46,113 nucleotides of DNA from the NCBI GenBank assembly GCA_032250905.1, contig JAVVEQ010000029.1:1-46113 (forward strand), written 5' to 3'. A program made the translations under genes and the position numbers. This DNA comes from Desulfotignum sp032250905. GTDB taxonomy: Bacteria > Desulfobacterota > Desulfobacteria > Desulfobacterales > Desulfobacteraceae. Within the stretch, counting starts at the first letter, position 1, and every line of letters begins with the position of its first letter. The notes under the pieces were generated by a model. The model was not told where the DNA came from. It did not search any database and saw only the letters and a list, made by a program, of their open reading frames with translations. Positions 1 through 7,931 of the stretch are shown piece after piece.

Positions 1-32
1 GCTGTATCTTTATTATTATTCATATATTGGTT

Positions 33-509
33 TTATTTGTCTGTATTGTTTTTATCAAATTCATTTACAGACTTTGCCCATGCATCGCTGAGATCTTCAT
101 AGGCTTCCGAAAACCCTTGTTTCATTTCTTCCCATGCACTGGTGGAACTGGCTTTTAAACTGCCGTATTTCTCAGCCACATCATTACGTTTTTTGCGCAG
201 TGTTTTGAGGCTTTCCCGGGTTTTTTCACGGGCCGCACTGCTCATTTGATCCCAGTTGTCTGCGATGTCTGTCTCCAGTTCATCAATGCGCCTGTCCAGG
301 ATATCCATTGCTTTTTTGGACCGCTGAATCGCCGCATCACGCTGATCAGCCGTATAGCCTTTGAGGGCTTCGATCAGATCCTGTGCTTCCTGTTGAACCG
401 CATCGATTGTGGTGTTGTCCTCGTGGGATTTAGCAAAACCCGCCGGCATTGTTACAAACATGACCATTAAACTCCACACACATATTGCGCTCATTATTTT
501 TGCACGCAT
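33..509 (-). CDS. Exported coiled-coil protein, function unknown
   Basis: A 158-aa protein. It starts with a Sec-type signal peptide (positive MRAK, hydrophobic core, likely cleavage after AGFA near residue 26). The rest is charged, alanine- and lysine-rich and predicted to be helical or coiled coil, so it probably acts in the periplasm. Its C-terminal half (AWEEMKQGFSEAYEDLSDAW) resembles the end of the cytoplasmic coiled-coil protein at 5545-5832 (AWEDLKSGIELAWKSL), so the two may be distant paralogues. An AAGGAG lies 10 nt before the ATG. It is the last gene of the minus-strand run. No enzymatic motif is visible and the function is unknown; small coiled-coil proteins of this sort are often linked to stress, which is inference here. 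Confidence 0.75.
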   Translation of the reverse strand: MRAKIMSAICVWSLMVMFVTMPAGFAKSHEDNTTIDAVQQEAQDLIEALKGYTADQRDAAIQRSKKAMDILDRRIDELETDIADNWDQMSSAAREKTRESLKTLRKKRNDVAEKYGSLKASSTSAWEEMKQGFSEAYEDLSDAWAKSVNEFDKNNTDK

Positions 510-658
510 CCTTTACCATCTCCTTATCTTGTCGTTTTGTTTTTAACGCCATCCTAACCGATTATTTCCTGTGTATTTCACCTTAAGAGCCTGGTCGGCC
601 ACCGCCCGGGCAGGCCCAGGCGCGATCTCCAAACTCCTGCCGGCACCTGGAACCGAAC

Positions 659-991
659 TCAGCTTTCAATATCTTTTTTTAGCTTGTCAAATTCTTCTTT
701 TGTTATCTCACCTTTGGCGTACCGTTTCTTTAAGGTTTCCGACGGGCTTTCTTTTTCCGTACCTGTCAAAGATCCGGTTGTTTTACCGCGGTTAATAACA
801 AAGTAGAAAATAACTGCTACAATAATTATTAACAGAATCCACATAAAAATTCCTCCATAGCCGCCATATCCCATCATATGGCCCCATCCACCCATAGACC
901 GGTCCACCGGCTTATGGGTGCATCCAAAAAAAAACGGTATCAACATCACCGGAATCACCGATATAAAAAATGTGAAAAATTCGTTTTTCAT
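659..991 (-). CDS. SHOCT-domain small membrane protein
   Basis: A 110-aa protein. An N-terminal hydrophobic segment ends in FFFGC (residues about 5-24), a possible signal or poor lipobox. A glycine/methionine-rich linker (GGWGHMMGYGGYGG) follows, then a transmembrane helix (about residues 48-67). The C-terminus is a SHOCT domain (about 82-110: LKKRYAKGEITKEEFDKLK), a short helical module usually found at the ends of small membrane proteins and thought to mediate oligomerisation. The gene sits between GAPDH and the exported coiled-coil gene on the same strand. Its exact role is unknown. The Met/His-containing linker might bind metal, but that is only a guess. Confidence 0.8.
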   Translation of the reverse strand: MKNEFFTFFISVIPVMLIPFFFGCTHKPVDRSMGGWGHMMGYGGYGGIFMWILLIIIVAVIFYFVINRGKTTGSLTGTEKESPSETLKKRYAKGEITKEEFDKLKKDIES

Positions 992-1045
992 GATTCCCCC
1001 TCTAATGAATGCTTCTTTGTTTTTCGGCCCGTTTCTTAATCAGTT

Positions 1046-2041
1046 TCAATGCATTGTTTTCACGGCTTCTCTGACCATCTGGCATGCATACCCCCATTCG
1101 TTGTCATACCAGCTCATCACCTTGAGCAGATTACCGTCCACCACCTGGGTCATGCTCGGATCAACAATGGAAGCCCGGGGGTCTTTAATGATGTCCGAAG
1201 AAACAATGGGATCCCGGGCCACACCCAGAATTCCCCGGTACCGTTCAGTTTGAGATTCTTCATGAAAAATCTCATTGACCTCTTCTACTGTCACATCCCG
1301 CTCCGTCACAAAGACCAGGTCGGCAATGGAACCCGCCGGCACCGGACCGCGAACCGCGACACCGTCAAATTTCCCCCTGTATTGCGGAAGCACGTTTGTG
1401 GTGGCCTGGGCCGCACCGGTGGATGTCGGTACAAAATTGACGGCTGCCGCCCTTCCCCGCCGCCATTTGTTTCTGGGCGCGTCCATGAGGGACTGGCTTG
1501 ATGTATACGCGTGAATCGTGGTCATGATGGCCTTTTGAATTCCAACTCTTCTTCCCAGAATTTCGACCACCGGGCTGATGCAGTTGGTAGTACAGCTTGC
1601 ACAGGAGACCATCCGGGGAGATCCCTCCAACTGGTTCACCCCGTGCACCACCATTTCCACTTCCCCCGTTTTCTCGGGCGCTGACAGAAAAACCCGTTTT
1701 GCACCGGCTTTCAGATGCTTTTCCAGGTCTTGTTTCTTTCGAAAAACACCGGTGCATTCAAAAACAATGTCAATATCAAGCTCGCCCCATGGAAGTTCGG
1801 CCGGATCCTTTTTATTGAACATACGGTATTGCTTTCCATTTATCTGCAGTTCGTCTTTATCGGCCTCTACCTCTTTTTCATACCGGCCGCATACGGAATC
1901 ATATCTCAACAAATAGGCAAGATTATCCACAGGCAGCAGATCGTTCAATGCCAATAGTTCAAGCTCCGGGGTTTCCAGTATTATTTTAAGGACTGCTCTT
2001 CCTATTCTGCCAAGGCCATTGATTGCTACGCGGGTTGTCAT
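1046..2041 (-). CDS. gap: Type I glyceraldehyde-3-phosphate dehydrogenase
   Basis: 331 aa, the usual length for the family. It interconverts glyceraldehyde-3-phosphate and 1,3-bisphosphoglycerate with NAD(P) in cytoplasmic glycolysis/gluconeogenesis. The N-terminal Rossmann motif is INGLGRIGR (residues 7-15). The acidic residue in ALND (D34) favours NAD. The catalytic cysteine is C150 in ASCTTNC, with H177 (TTIHAYT) as the base. The RRGRAAAVNFVPTSTGAAQA stretch and the C-terminal SWYDNEWGYACQ are both present. AAAGGAAAG precedes the ATG at good spacing. It lies 71 nt downstream of pfkB. With PEP synthase two genes upstream it forms a central-carbon block feeding or draining the trehalose genes. 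Confidence 0.96.
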   Translation of the reverse strand: MTTRVAINGLGRIGRAVLKIILETPELELLALNDLLPVDNLAYLLRYDSVCGRYEKEVEADKDELQINGKQYRMFNKKDPAELPWGELDIDIVFECTGVFRKKQDLEKHLKAGAKRVFLSAPEKTGEVEMVVHGVNQLEGSPRMVSCASCTTNCISPVVEILGRRVGIQKAIMTTIHAYTSSQSLMDAPRNKWRRGRAAAVNFVPTSTGAAQATTNVLPQYRGKFDGVAVRGPVPAGSIADLVFVTERDVTVEEVNEIFHEESQTERYRGILGVARDPIVSSDIIKDPRASIVDPSMTQVVDGNLLKVMSWYDNEWGYACQMVREAVKTMH

Positions 2042-2112
2042 AATTCTTTCCTTTTTGGTTTTTTTAAAAAAAAGGCCATAAAGTCATTCTTTAATGCATT
2101 GTCTGTGCAGTA

Positions 2113-3048
2113 TCAGTTTTCTGAAATCATGGTTTCAAACAATCTTTCAGTGTCTTCTTTTCGGCACAGTTGTGTTCCGGACGTCATGACGGCTGCTGTA
2201 CCGGATGCCACACCGAAGATGACGGATTCTTTGAGCGGCTTACCCCGGGCAAGATGTAACACGATACCAGCCACCATGCTGTCTCCGGCCCCCACCTTGC
2301 TGATAATGGGTACCGCAGGCGGCCGGATATGGAGGGAGCTGTCCTTTGTAACCATCAAGGCGCCTGCCGCACCCAACGAAATGACCAGCACCTGGAAGAG
2401 ACCTTTGTCGACCATGTTTCCGGCTTCAGCCTTGATCTGGGATTCTTCTGTGATATCTTTGCCTGCCAGTTTCCTGAATTCACCGATATTGGGCTTGATC
2501 ATATACACCCCTTCCCTGCATGCTTTTTCCAGGGCCTCTCCTGAAGTGTCCACGATCACTTTTGCTCCCCGGTCTTTTCCTGCCCTTGCCAGTTGTGCAT
2601 AAAAATCAGCAGGCACACCTGGAGGAAGGCTTCCACTGGCCACCAGATAATCCGGCCCGGGCTTTGTGACCGACAAATGCACAAGAAACTGTTCCCATTC
2701 TTTTGGTTGCAACTCCGGCCCCGGCATGCCGAAACGATACTGCTGATCAGTAGATTCCTCCAAAACAACAAGGCTTTCCCTGATGATTCCTTCAATGGGA
2801 AAAGAGCGATGCACCAGGCCTTCTTCATTCAGGAGTTCTGTCAGTTTCTCTCCTGTCAGCCCCCCTGCAGGATAAAGAAGCATCGATTCTCCGCCCAGTT
2901 TTTTGATGGCCCGGGATATATTGACCCCACCCCCGCCCGGTTCAAAACGAGGGGGCTTGCAGTAAAGCTTTTTTTCAGCCACCACATTTTGGACGCTTGA
3001 ACTCTTGTCGATGGCCGGATTCATTGTGATGGTTACAATTGTTTTCAA
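2113..3048 (-). CDS. pfkB: 6-phosphofructokinase II, PfkB family
   Basis: 311 aa, a ribokinase-fold sugar kinase. It resembles E. coli PfkB closely along its length (RFEPGGGGVNISRAIKKLGG near residue 35, the GSLPPGV loop near 139, VDTSGEAL near 166). The catalytic base is D256 in VGAGDSMVAGI, the PfkB C-terminal signature. The expected reaction is ATP-dependent phosphorylation of fructose-6-phosphate. A 1-phosphofructokinase or tagatose-6-phosphate kinase is the alternative, but the N-terminal EPGGGG signature favours PfkB. The start codon is TTG, chosen because AAGGAG lies 7 nt upstream and no in-frame ATG fits. The gene begins 19 nt after the PEP synthase stop and is likely co-transcribed with it. 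Confidence 0.92.
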   Translation of the reverse strand: MKTIVTITMNPAIDKSSSVQNVVAEKKLYCKPPRFEPGGGGVNISRAIKKLGGESMLLYPAGGLTGEKLTELLNEEGLVHRSFPIEGIIRESLVVLEESTDQQYRFGMPGPELQPKEWEQFLVHLSVTKPGPDYLVASGSLPPGVPADFYAQLARAGKDRGAKVIVDTSGEALEKACREGVYMIKPNIGEFRKLAGKDITEESQIKAEAGNMVDKGLFQVLVISLGAAGALMVTKDSSLHIRPPAVPIISKVGAGDSMVAGIVLHLARGKPLKESVIFGVASGTAAVMTSGTQLCRKEDTERLFETMISEN

Positions 3049-3067
3049 TGATGGGCTCCTTTTGGAT

Positions 3068-5455
3068 TCAATTTTGTTCCATTTCGGCCACGCGCCTTAT
3101 GACCTGGAGGACACTGTCGGGCTGCAGCGAGATGGAATCGATACCCGCATCAACCAGAAAGGCGGCAAACTCAGTATCATTGCTGGGGGCTTCCCCGCAG
3201 ATCCCCACCTTGCGGCCGGCCTTGTGCGCGGCTTCAATGAGCATGCGGATCAATATCTTGACAGAGGCTTCGCTTTCATCAAACAAAGGGGCCAGCTTTT
3301 CTGAATCACGTCCGATGCCCAGCGTCAGCTGGGTGAGATCATTGGAGCCGATGGAAAACCCGTCGAACCGCTCGGCAAATGCTGCAGCTTCCAGAATATT
3401 GGCAGGTATTTCCGCCATAATGTATACTTTAAGATCATTTTCACCCTGTTTCAGACCATTTTGGGCCAAGACTTCAATCACCTTGTCCGCCTCGGCCGGA
3501 GTACGGCAAAATGGAATCATGATGGTCACATTCTTAAAACCCATGCTTTCCCTTACCCGGCGGATGGCCCGGCATTCCAGGGCAAAACCGTCCTGGTAGG
3601 CGTCACTGTAGTAACGGGAAGCACCGCGCCACCCGAGCATGGGATTTTCCTCTGCCGGCTCGAACTGGCGGCCGCCGATCAAATCAGCATATTCGTTGGT
3701 CTTGAAGTCGCTCATGCGCACAATCACCGGGTGGGGATACCTGGAGGCCGCGATGGTGGCAATGCCACGGGCCAGAAGTTCCACAAAATACCCGGTCTTG
3801 TCCTCATATTCCCATGTCAATTTCTCTATTTTGTCTCTGGCCTTCTTGTCTTCAACCGTATCAAAGCGGGTCAGGGCGAGCGGATGAATTTTGATCACGT
3901 TGTTGATCAGGTATTCCATGCGGGCCAGGCCCACCCCTTTACAAGGCAGTTTCCACCAGCGCATGGCCGCCTGGGGGGTCCCGATGTTCAGCATGATCCG
4001 GGTCTTTGTTTCCGGAATATCCTCCAGGTTCAGATCCTTTGTTTCGAACGCCAGTTTTCCGTCATACACATAGCCCTTGTCTCCTTCGGCACAGGAAACG
4101 GTCACTGCCTGGTCCTGCTTGAGGATCTGTGTCGCATTCTCAGCCCCCACAATGGCGGGGATTCCCAGCTCGCGGCTGACAATGGCGGCATGAGAGGTGC
4201 GTCCTCCCTGATCCGTGACAATGGCTGCGGCACGCTTCATGATCGGAACCCAGTCCGGATCGGTCATGGTGGTGACCAGTACCGCACCGTCCTTGAAATG
4301 ATCGATCTGCTGTGCACTCTTGATAGCGCTGACCTTTCCTGAAGCAATGGCATGGCCGATACCCAGTCCGGTAACCAGGCGCTCTCCCGGCGCTTGTGTG
4401 AGCGTATATGTCTTCATGTTCCCAACGATTTTCCGGGACTGAACAGTTTCCGGCCTGGCCTGCACGATGAACACATTTCCCTGTTCACCGTCCTTGGCCC
4501 ATTCGATGTCCATGGGCGTGTCATAGTGTTTTTCGATCTCCACGCCCCACCGGGCAAGCTGCATGATCTCACGGTTCGTCAACACAAAGGATTCACGCTC
4601 CTTTTTGGAGGTATTCAGATTTTTTGTGGGCTTGGTTTTGGCATACACCATTTTCTTTTCCTTGGAACCGCGGGTTTTTTCAATAATCGGATCGATGCCG
4701 TTCTTTCCCAGAAATGGTTTGAAAACCGTGTACTGATCCGGGTTGACCGTACCCTGGACCACGTTTTCTCCAAGGCCCCAGGCCGCGTTGATCAGGACCA
4801 CATCCGGAAACCCGGAATCCGTATCCAGGGTAAACAATACCCCGGAACCGGACAGATCGGACCTGACCATTTTCTGGACTCCCACAGAGAGTGCCACCTT
4901 CATGTGTTCAAATCCTTTTTCTTCCCGGTAGGCAATGGCCCGGTCCGTGAACAGGGATGCCATGCATTTTTTACAGGCCGCAAGCAGGGCTTTTGTTCCG
5001 GTTACATTCAAAAAAGATTCCTGCTGCCCGGCAAAACTGGCATCCGGCATATCCTCCGCCGTAGCGCTGGACCGGGCCGCCACGTCCACATCTTTTGCAT
5101 CGTACCGTTCGGAAAGCGCTTTATAGGCAGAGGAGATTGCCTGGACGACATCCTCAGGCATTTCTCCCTGTTTGAACAGATCCCGGATGGCCTGCCCCGT
5201 TTTTTGCAGTGATGTCTCTTTTTGTTGATAGGCTTTGAGCAGTTTTGTAATTCTGTCCTTCATCTGATTTTTTTCGATGAATGCCCAAAAGGCTTTTGTG
5301 GTCGTCGCAAATCCGTCCGGAACAAAGATGTCCTTCTTTTTAAGGGCCCGTACCATCTCACACAGCGACGCATTCTTGCCCCCAACCTGGCCGACATCTT
5401 TTGAATTCAGATCTTCAAACCATATTACATATTTGTCCTGCTTTGCGGTATTCAT
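3068..5455 (-). CDS. ppsA: Phosphoenolpyruvate synthase
   Basis: 795 aa, typical for the family. It converts pyruvate, ATP and water to PEP, AMP and phosphate and is the entry point to gluconeogenesis. Domains in order are an N-terminal ATP-grasp pyruvate/phosphate dikinase domain (about 10-340, with VGGKNASLCEM and SSATAEDMPDASFAGQQES), the phosphohistidine domain with catalytic H422 in GGRTSHAAIVS, and the C-terminal PEP/pyruvate-binding TIM barrel (about 475-790). The barrel carries GSNDLTQLTLGI and the catalytic cysteine in VGICGEAPS. AGGAG lies 8 nt before the ATG. Placed with gap and pfkB, it suggests this cluster routes C3 units toward hexose storage. Confidence 0.96.
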   Translation of the reverse strand: MNTAKQDKYVIWFEDLNSKDVGQVGGKNASLCEMVRALKKKDIFVPDGFATTTKAFWAFIEKNQMKDRITKLLKAYQQKETSLQKTGQAIRDLFKQGEMPEDVVQAISSAYKALSERYDAKDVDVAARSSATAEDMPDASFAGQQESFLNVTGTKALLAACKKCMASLFTDRAIAYREEKGFEHMKVALSVGVQKMVRSDLSGSGVLFTLDTDSGFPDVVLINAAWGLGENVVQGTVNPDQYTVFKPFLGKNGIDPIIEKTRGSKEKKMVYAKTKPTKNLNTSKKERESFVLTNREIMQLARWGVEIEKHYDTPMDIEWAKDGEQGNVFIVQARPETVQSRKIVGNMKTYTLTQAPGERLVTGLGIGHAIASGKVSAIKSAQQIDHFKDGAVLVTTMTDPDWVPIMKRAAAIVTDQGGRTSHAAIVSRELGIPAIVGAENATQILKQDQAVTVSCAEGDKGYVYDGKLAFETKDLNLEDIPETKTRIMLNIGTPQAAMRWWKLPCKGVGLARMEYLINNVIKIHPLALTRFDTVEDKKARDKIEKLTWEYEDKTGYFVELLARGIATIAASRYPHPVIVRMSDFKTNEYADLIGGRQFEPAEENPMLGWRGASRYYSDAYQDGFALECRAIRRVRESMGFKNVTIMIPFCRTPAEADKVIEVLAQNGLKQGENDLKVYIMAEIPANILEAAAFAERFDGFSIGSNDLTQLTLGIGRDSEKLAPLFDESEASVKILIRMLIEAAHKAGRKVGICGEAPSNDTEFAAFLVDAGIDSISLQPDSVLQVIRRVAEMEQN

Positions 5456-5544
5456 ACTATATCTCCTGTAAATCCTTTCTTTTTTTCAGCCCTGAATTCA
5501 TTTTTTTGCCGGCAGCAATCTCTGCAAGTCACTCTGATAAACAG

Positions 5545-5832
5545 CTATTTGAATCTGGATCTGGCTGATTTTACCGCCTCCCCCAGTGACTTCCACGCAA
5601 GTTCAATACCGGATTTAAGATCTTCCCATGCATCTCCACCAGCGGATTTGAGTTCTGTCAGTTTTTTCTGGGCCGCTTCCTGTTTGGTGCGCAACTCTTC
5701 GATCTGCTTGTAATATTCAAGTTTGGCCGTGGCATCTGCCTTGTCAGCTTTGGCCTTCATCTTATCGATGTCGGTTTTCCATTCTTTCAGCTGTGCCTCT
5801 AATTTTTTCGCGTACGCTTCTTTTCTGCTCAT
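5545..5832 (-). CDS. Small cytoplasmic coiled-coil protein
   Basis: 95 aa, almost entirely charged heptad-like sequence (about residues 1-75, rich in K, E, A), ending in AWEDLKSGIELAWKSLGEAV. No signal peptide or membrane segment is present. It resembles small sll1863-type coiled-coil stress proteins in composition and in the amphipathic tail. The tail also resembles the end of the exported protein at 33-509. AAAGGAGAG lies 7 nt before the ATG, a strong ribosome-binding site. It is located between the CBM48 protein and PEP synthase on the same strand. The function is unknown; a structural or stress role is inference. Confidence 0.8.
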   Translation of the reverse strand: MSRKEAYAKKLEAQLKEWKTDIDKMKAKADKADATAKLEYYKQIEELRTKQEAAQKKLTELKSAGGDAWEDLKSGIELAWKSLGEAVKSARSRFK

Positions 5833-5890
5833 TGTTTTCTCTCCTTTTATGGTGTGATTTCATTTAACATGTATAACCTCTTCAAATCGC

Positions 5891-6160
5891 TCACACGACA
5901 ATCCTGTTGTTTTCCGCACCCTGATCATCACAAACAACGTCGCTGCAATTAGGGTCGCAGGTCCATTCTCCATCCACAATGAATTTATATTCATAGGTGC
6001 CTTTTGGCAGAATTTTTATTTTTTCCCATGTCCCTGTTTCATCTTTTTTCATGGGATCCACATCCTGGGACCACTGATTAAAAGTTCCGGAAAGCATCAC
6101 CTTTTGAGCTTCCGGGGCAAAAACCCTGAAAACAACGCGCTTCTTTTTTTTCTTGGCCAT
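5891..6160 (-). CDS. Stand-alone CBM48/AMPK-type glycogen-binding domain protein
   Basis: 89 aa from the chosen start. The upstream in-frame ATG at 6196 is rejected because GAGGAG lies about 8 nt before the ATG at 6160. After a basic MAKKKKKR leader the whole protein is one early-set/CBM48 (AMPK glycogen-binding) domain: VVFRVFAPEAQKVMLSGTFN, then WSQDVDPMKK, then YEYKFIVDGEWTCDPN. The conserved tryptophans and the GTFNxW / YEYKFxVDG motifs that bind glucan are visible. Such free-standing domains probably tether enzymes or regulators to glycogen. It lies 32 nt downstream of treZ, so a targeting or regulatory role in glucan-to-trehalose conversion is a reasonable inference. Confidence 0.88.
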   Translation of the reverse strand: MAKKKKKRVVFRVFAPEAQKVMLSGTFNQWSQDVDPMKKDETGTWEKIKILPKGTYEYKFIVDGEWTCDPNCSDVVCDDQGAENNRIVV

Positions 6161-6192
6161 TCTTTTTCTCCTCGTAAATGTGGTTGTCTTTT

Positions 6193-7926
6193 TCATCCGA
6201 CCAGTATTGCAACCGACTGCCCTGGAAGCATGAGTGTGGTATTTTCAACACCGAAGCCGTCTTCTGATGACAGAACCATTGTTTTATCTTTTGCTGCGGC
6301 ACAGGAAATGATCCTGGGTGCATCTGCAAAATTGCACGCTACCAGCACAGGTCCCCTTACCATGGTCAGCCAGCGCTCTGTTTCGTTGAAAACAACAGAG
6401 ACCCGATCCATTCGTCCATCCGTTAAGGATGCCGGGCCGCGCCGCAGCGCAATGAGCGATTGGTGCCACGCCAGCATCCCTTTGCCTGCATCCTGCTGCA
6501 GTTCATCCCAGTTGAGCCTGGATTGCAGAAAGGTTTCTTCTGCCTGGGGATCGGGAATGTTTTGACTTTCCCATCCAAATGCGGCAAATTCTTTTCTCCG
6601 GCCTTTTTTCACCGCCTCCCCCAGCCCGGATTCCTGGTGATCGGTAAAATATAAAAACGGTGTCGTGGCCCCCCATTCTTCCCCTTGAAACAGCATGGGC
6701 ACGAAAGCAGACGTCATTACCAGGGCAGCACCGATTTTCAAAAGACCCGGGGGAAGCAGCCGGCCTGTGCGTTCTCCCAGTGCACGATTTCCGACCTGGT
6801 CATGATTTTGAAGGCAGGCCACAAACTGGCTGCCGCACAGCCCATTGGCCGGCCGTCCGTGATACCGGCGGCGGTAACCGGAATAACAACCGTCATAAAC
6901 AAACCCCCGAGTCAGGACTCTGGTGAGCTGGGCCAGGGTCCCGAAATCCTGATAATAGCCCTGGCTTTCCCCGGTCAGCACCGCATGCAGGGCATGGTGG
7001 AAATCCTCGTTCCACTGGGCATCCATACCGTACCCCCCCACCGCTGCCGGGCGCACCACCCGGGAATCATTCAGATCGCTTTCTGCAATGAGAACAAAAT
7101 GCCGGCCCAGGGCAAATTCCAGCATTTTCACCTCATTGGCAAGCTGTTCCAGGAAATGGACAGCGGACATATCGACAATGGCATGGACCGCATCAATCCG
7201 CAGTCCGTCAAAGTGATAGTCCTGAAGCCACATCAAGGCGTTGTCTATAAAATATTGCCGCACCTCATTGCTTTCCCGGCCATCAAAATTAATTGCCTCT
7301 CCCCAGGGGGTGGTATACCGGTCTGTAAAATACGGCGCAAACCGGGCAAGATAATTTCCCGCAGGCCCCAGATGGTTGTAAACCACGTCAAGCAGAACGG
7401 CCAGACCGCGACGGTGACAGGCATCCACCAGCCGCTTCAACCCTTCGGGGCCTCCGTAGGCCTGGTGTGGGGCATACAGGTCGACGCCGTCGTAGCCCCA
7501 TCCGCGGTCACCGGAAAACTGGGCCACCGGCATCAGTTCCACATGGGTGATACCCAGTTTTGCGATATGATCCAGGCGGCCGATCACTGCCTCGCATGTG
7601 CCTTCGGGTGTGAAGGTTCCCAGGTGCAGCTCGTAGATGACGGCTGAACCCAGGGGCGGCTGCTGCCAGCCGTCATCGGTCCACTCAAAAAGAGAATGGT
7701 CCACCCATCTGGAAAAACCATGTATGCCATAGGGCTGCCAGGGGGAGCGCGGATCCGGAAACGGTCCGTTGCCGTCCACCCCGTAGGCATAATCAACACC
7801 GTGTTTCATAAAGGGTGCGTCCACATGCCACCAGCCGCCTGCATCTCTTGTCATGGCAAGTACCTGGTCGCTGCTGTGTAATGTGACTTCATGGGCATTC
7901 GGAGCCCAGACACGCATCTCTGCCAT
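6193..7926 (-). CDS. treZ: Malto-oligosyltrehalose trehalohydrolase
   Basis: 577 aa from the ATG at 7926. The open frame extends upstream but overlaps treY, while AAGGA sits at the end of treY just before this ATG. It hydrolyses the alpha-1,4 bond next to the terminal trehalosyl unit, releasing free trehalose. Domains are an N-terminal CBM48-like E-set (about 1-90, RVWAPNAHEVTLH), a GH13 barrel (about 95-480) and a C-terminal beta domain. Catalytic residues are visible: nucleophile D245 in LRIDAVHAI, acid/base E282 in LIAESDLND, and NHDQVGN for the third carboxylate. Only 5 nt separate it from treY. The product partners TreY strictly, so both are expected to act together in the cytoplasm. Confidence 0.94.
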   Translation of the reverse strand: MAEMRVWAPNAHEVTLHSSDQVLAMTRDAGGWWHVDAPFMKHGVDYAYGVDGNGPFPDPRSPWQPYGIHGFSRWVDHSLFEWTDDGWQQPPLGSAVIYELHLGTFTPEGTCEAVIGRLDHIAKLGITHVELMPVAQFSGDRGWGYDGVDLYAPHQAYGGPEGLKRLVDACHRRGLAVLLDVVYNHLGPAGNYLARFAPYFTDRYTTPWGEAINFDGRESNEVRQYFIDNALMWLQDYHFDGLRIDAVHAIVDMSAVHFLEQLANEVKMLEFALGRHFVLIAESDLNDSRVVRPAAVGGYGMDAQWNEDFHHALHAVLTGESQGYYQDFGTLAQLTRVLTRGFVYDGCYSGYRRRYHGRPANGLCGSQFVACLQNHDQVGNRALGERTGRLLPPGLLKIGAALVMTSAFVPMLFQGEEWGATTPFLYFTDHQESGLGEAVKKGRRKEFAAFGWESQNIPDPQAEETFLQSRLNWDELQQDAGKGMLAWHQSLIALRRGPASLTDGRMDRVSVVFNETERWLTMVRGPVLVACNFADAPRIISCAAAKDKTMVLSSEDGFGVENTTLMLPGQSVAILVG

Positions 7927-7931
7927 ACCGT

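Noticed and set aside
540..658. GC-rich block between the two first genes (GCCTGG...CCAGGC) considered as a terminator or tRNA remnant
   Set aside because: The arms are only 6 nt with a long loop, there is no T-run, and no tRNA fold could be drawn.
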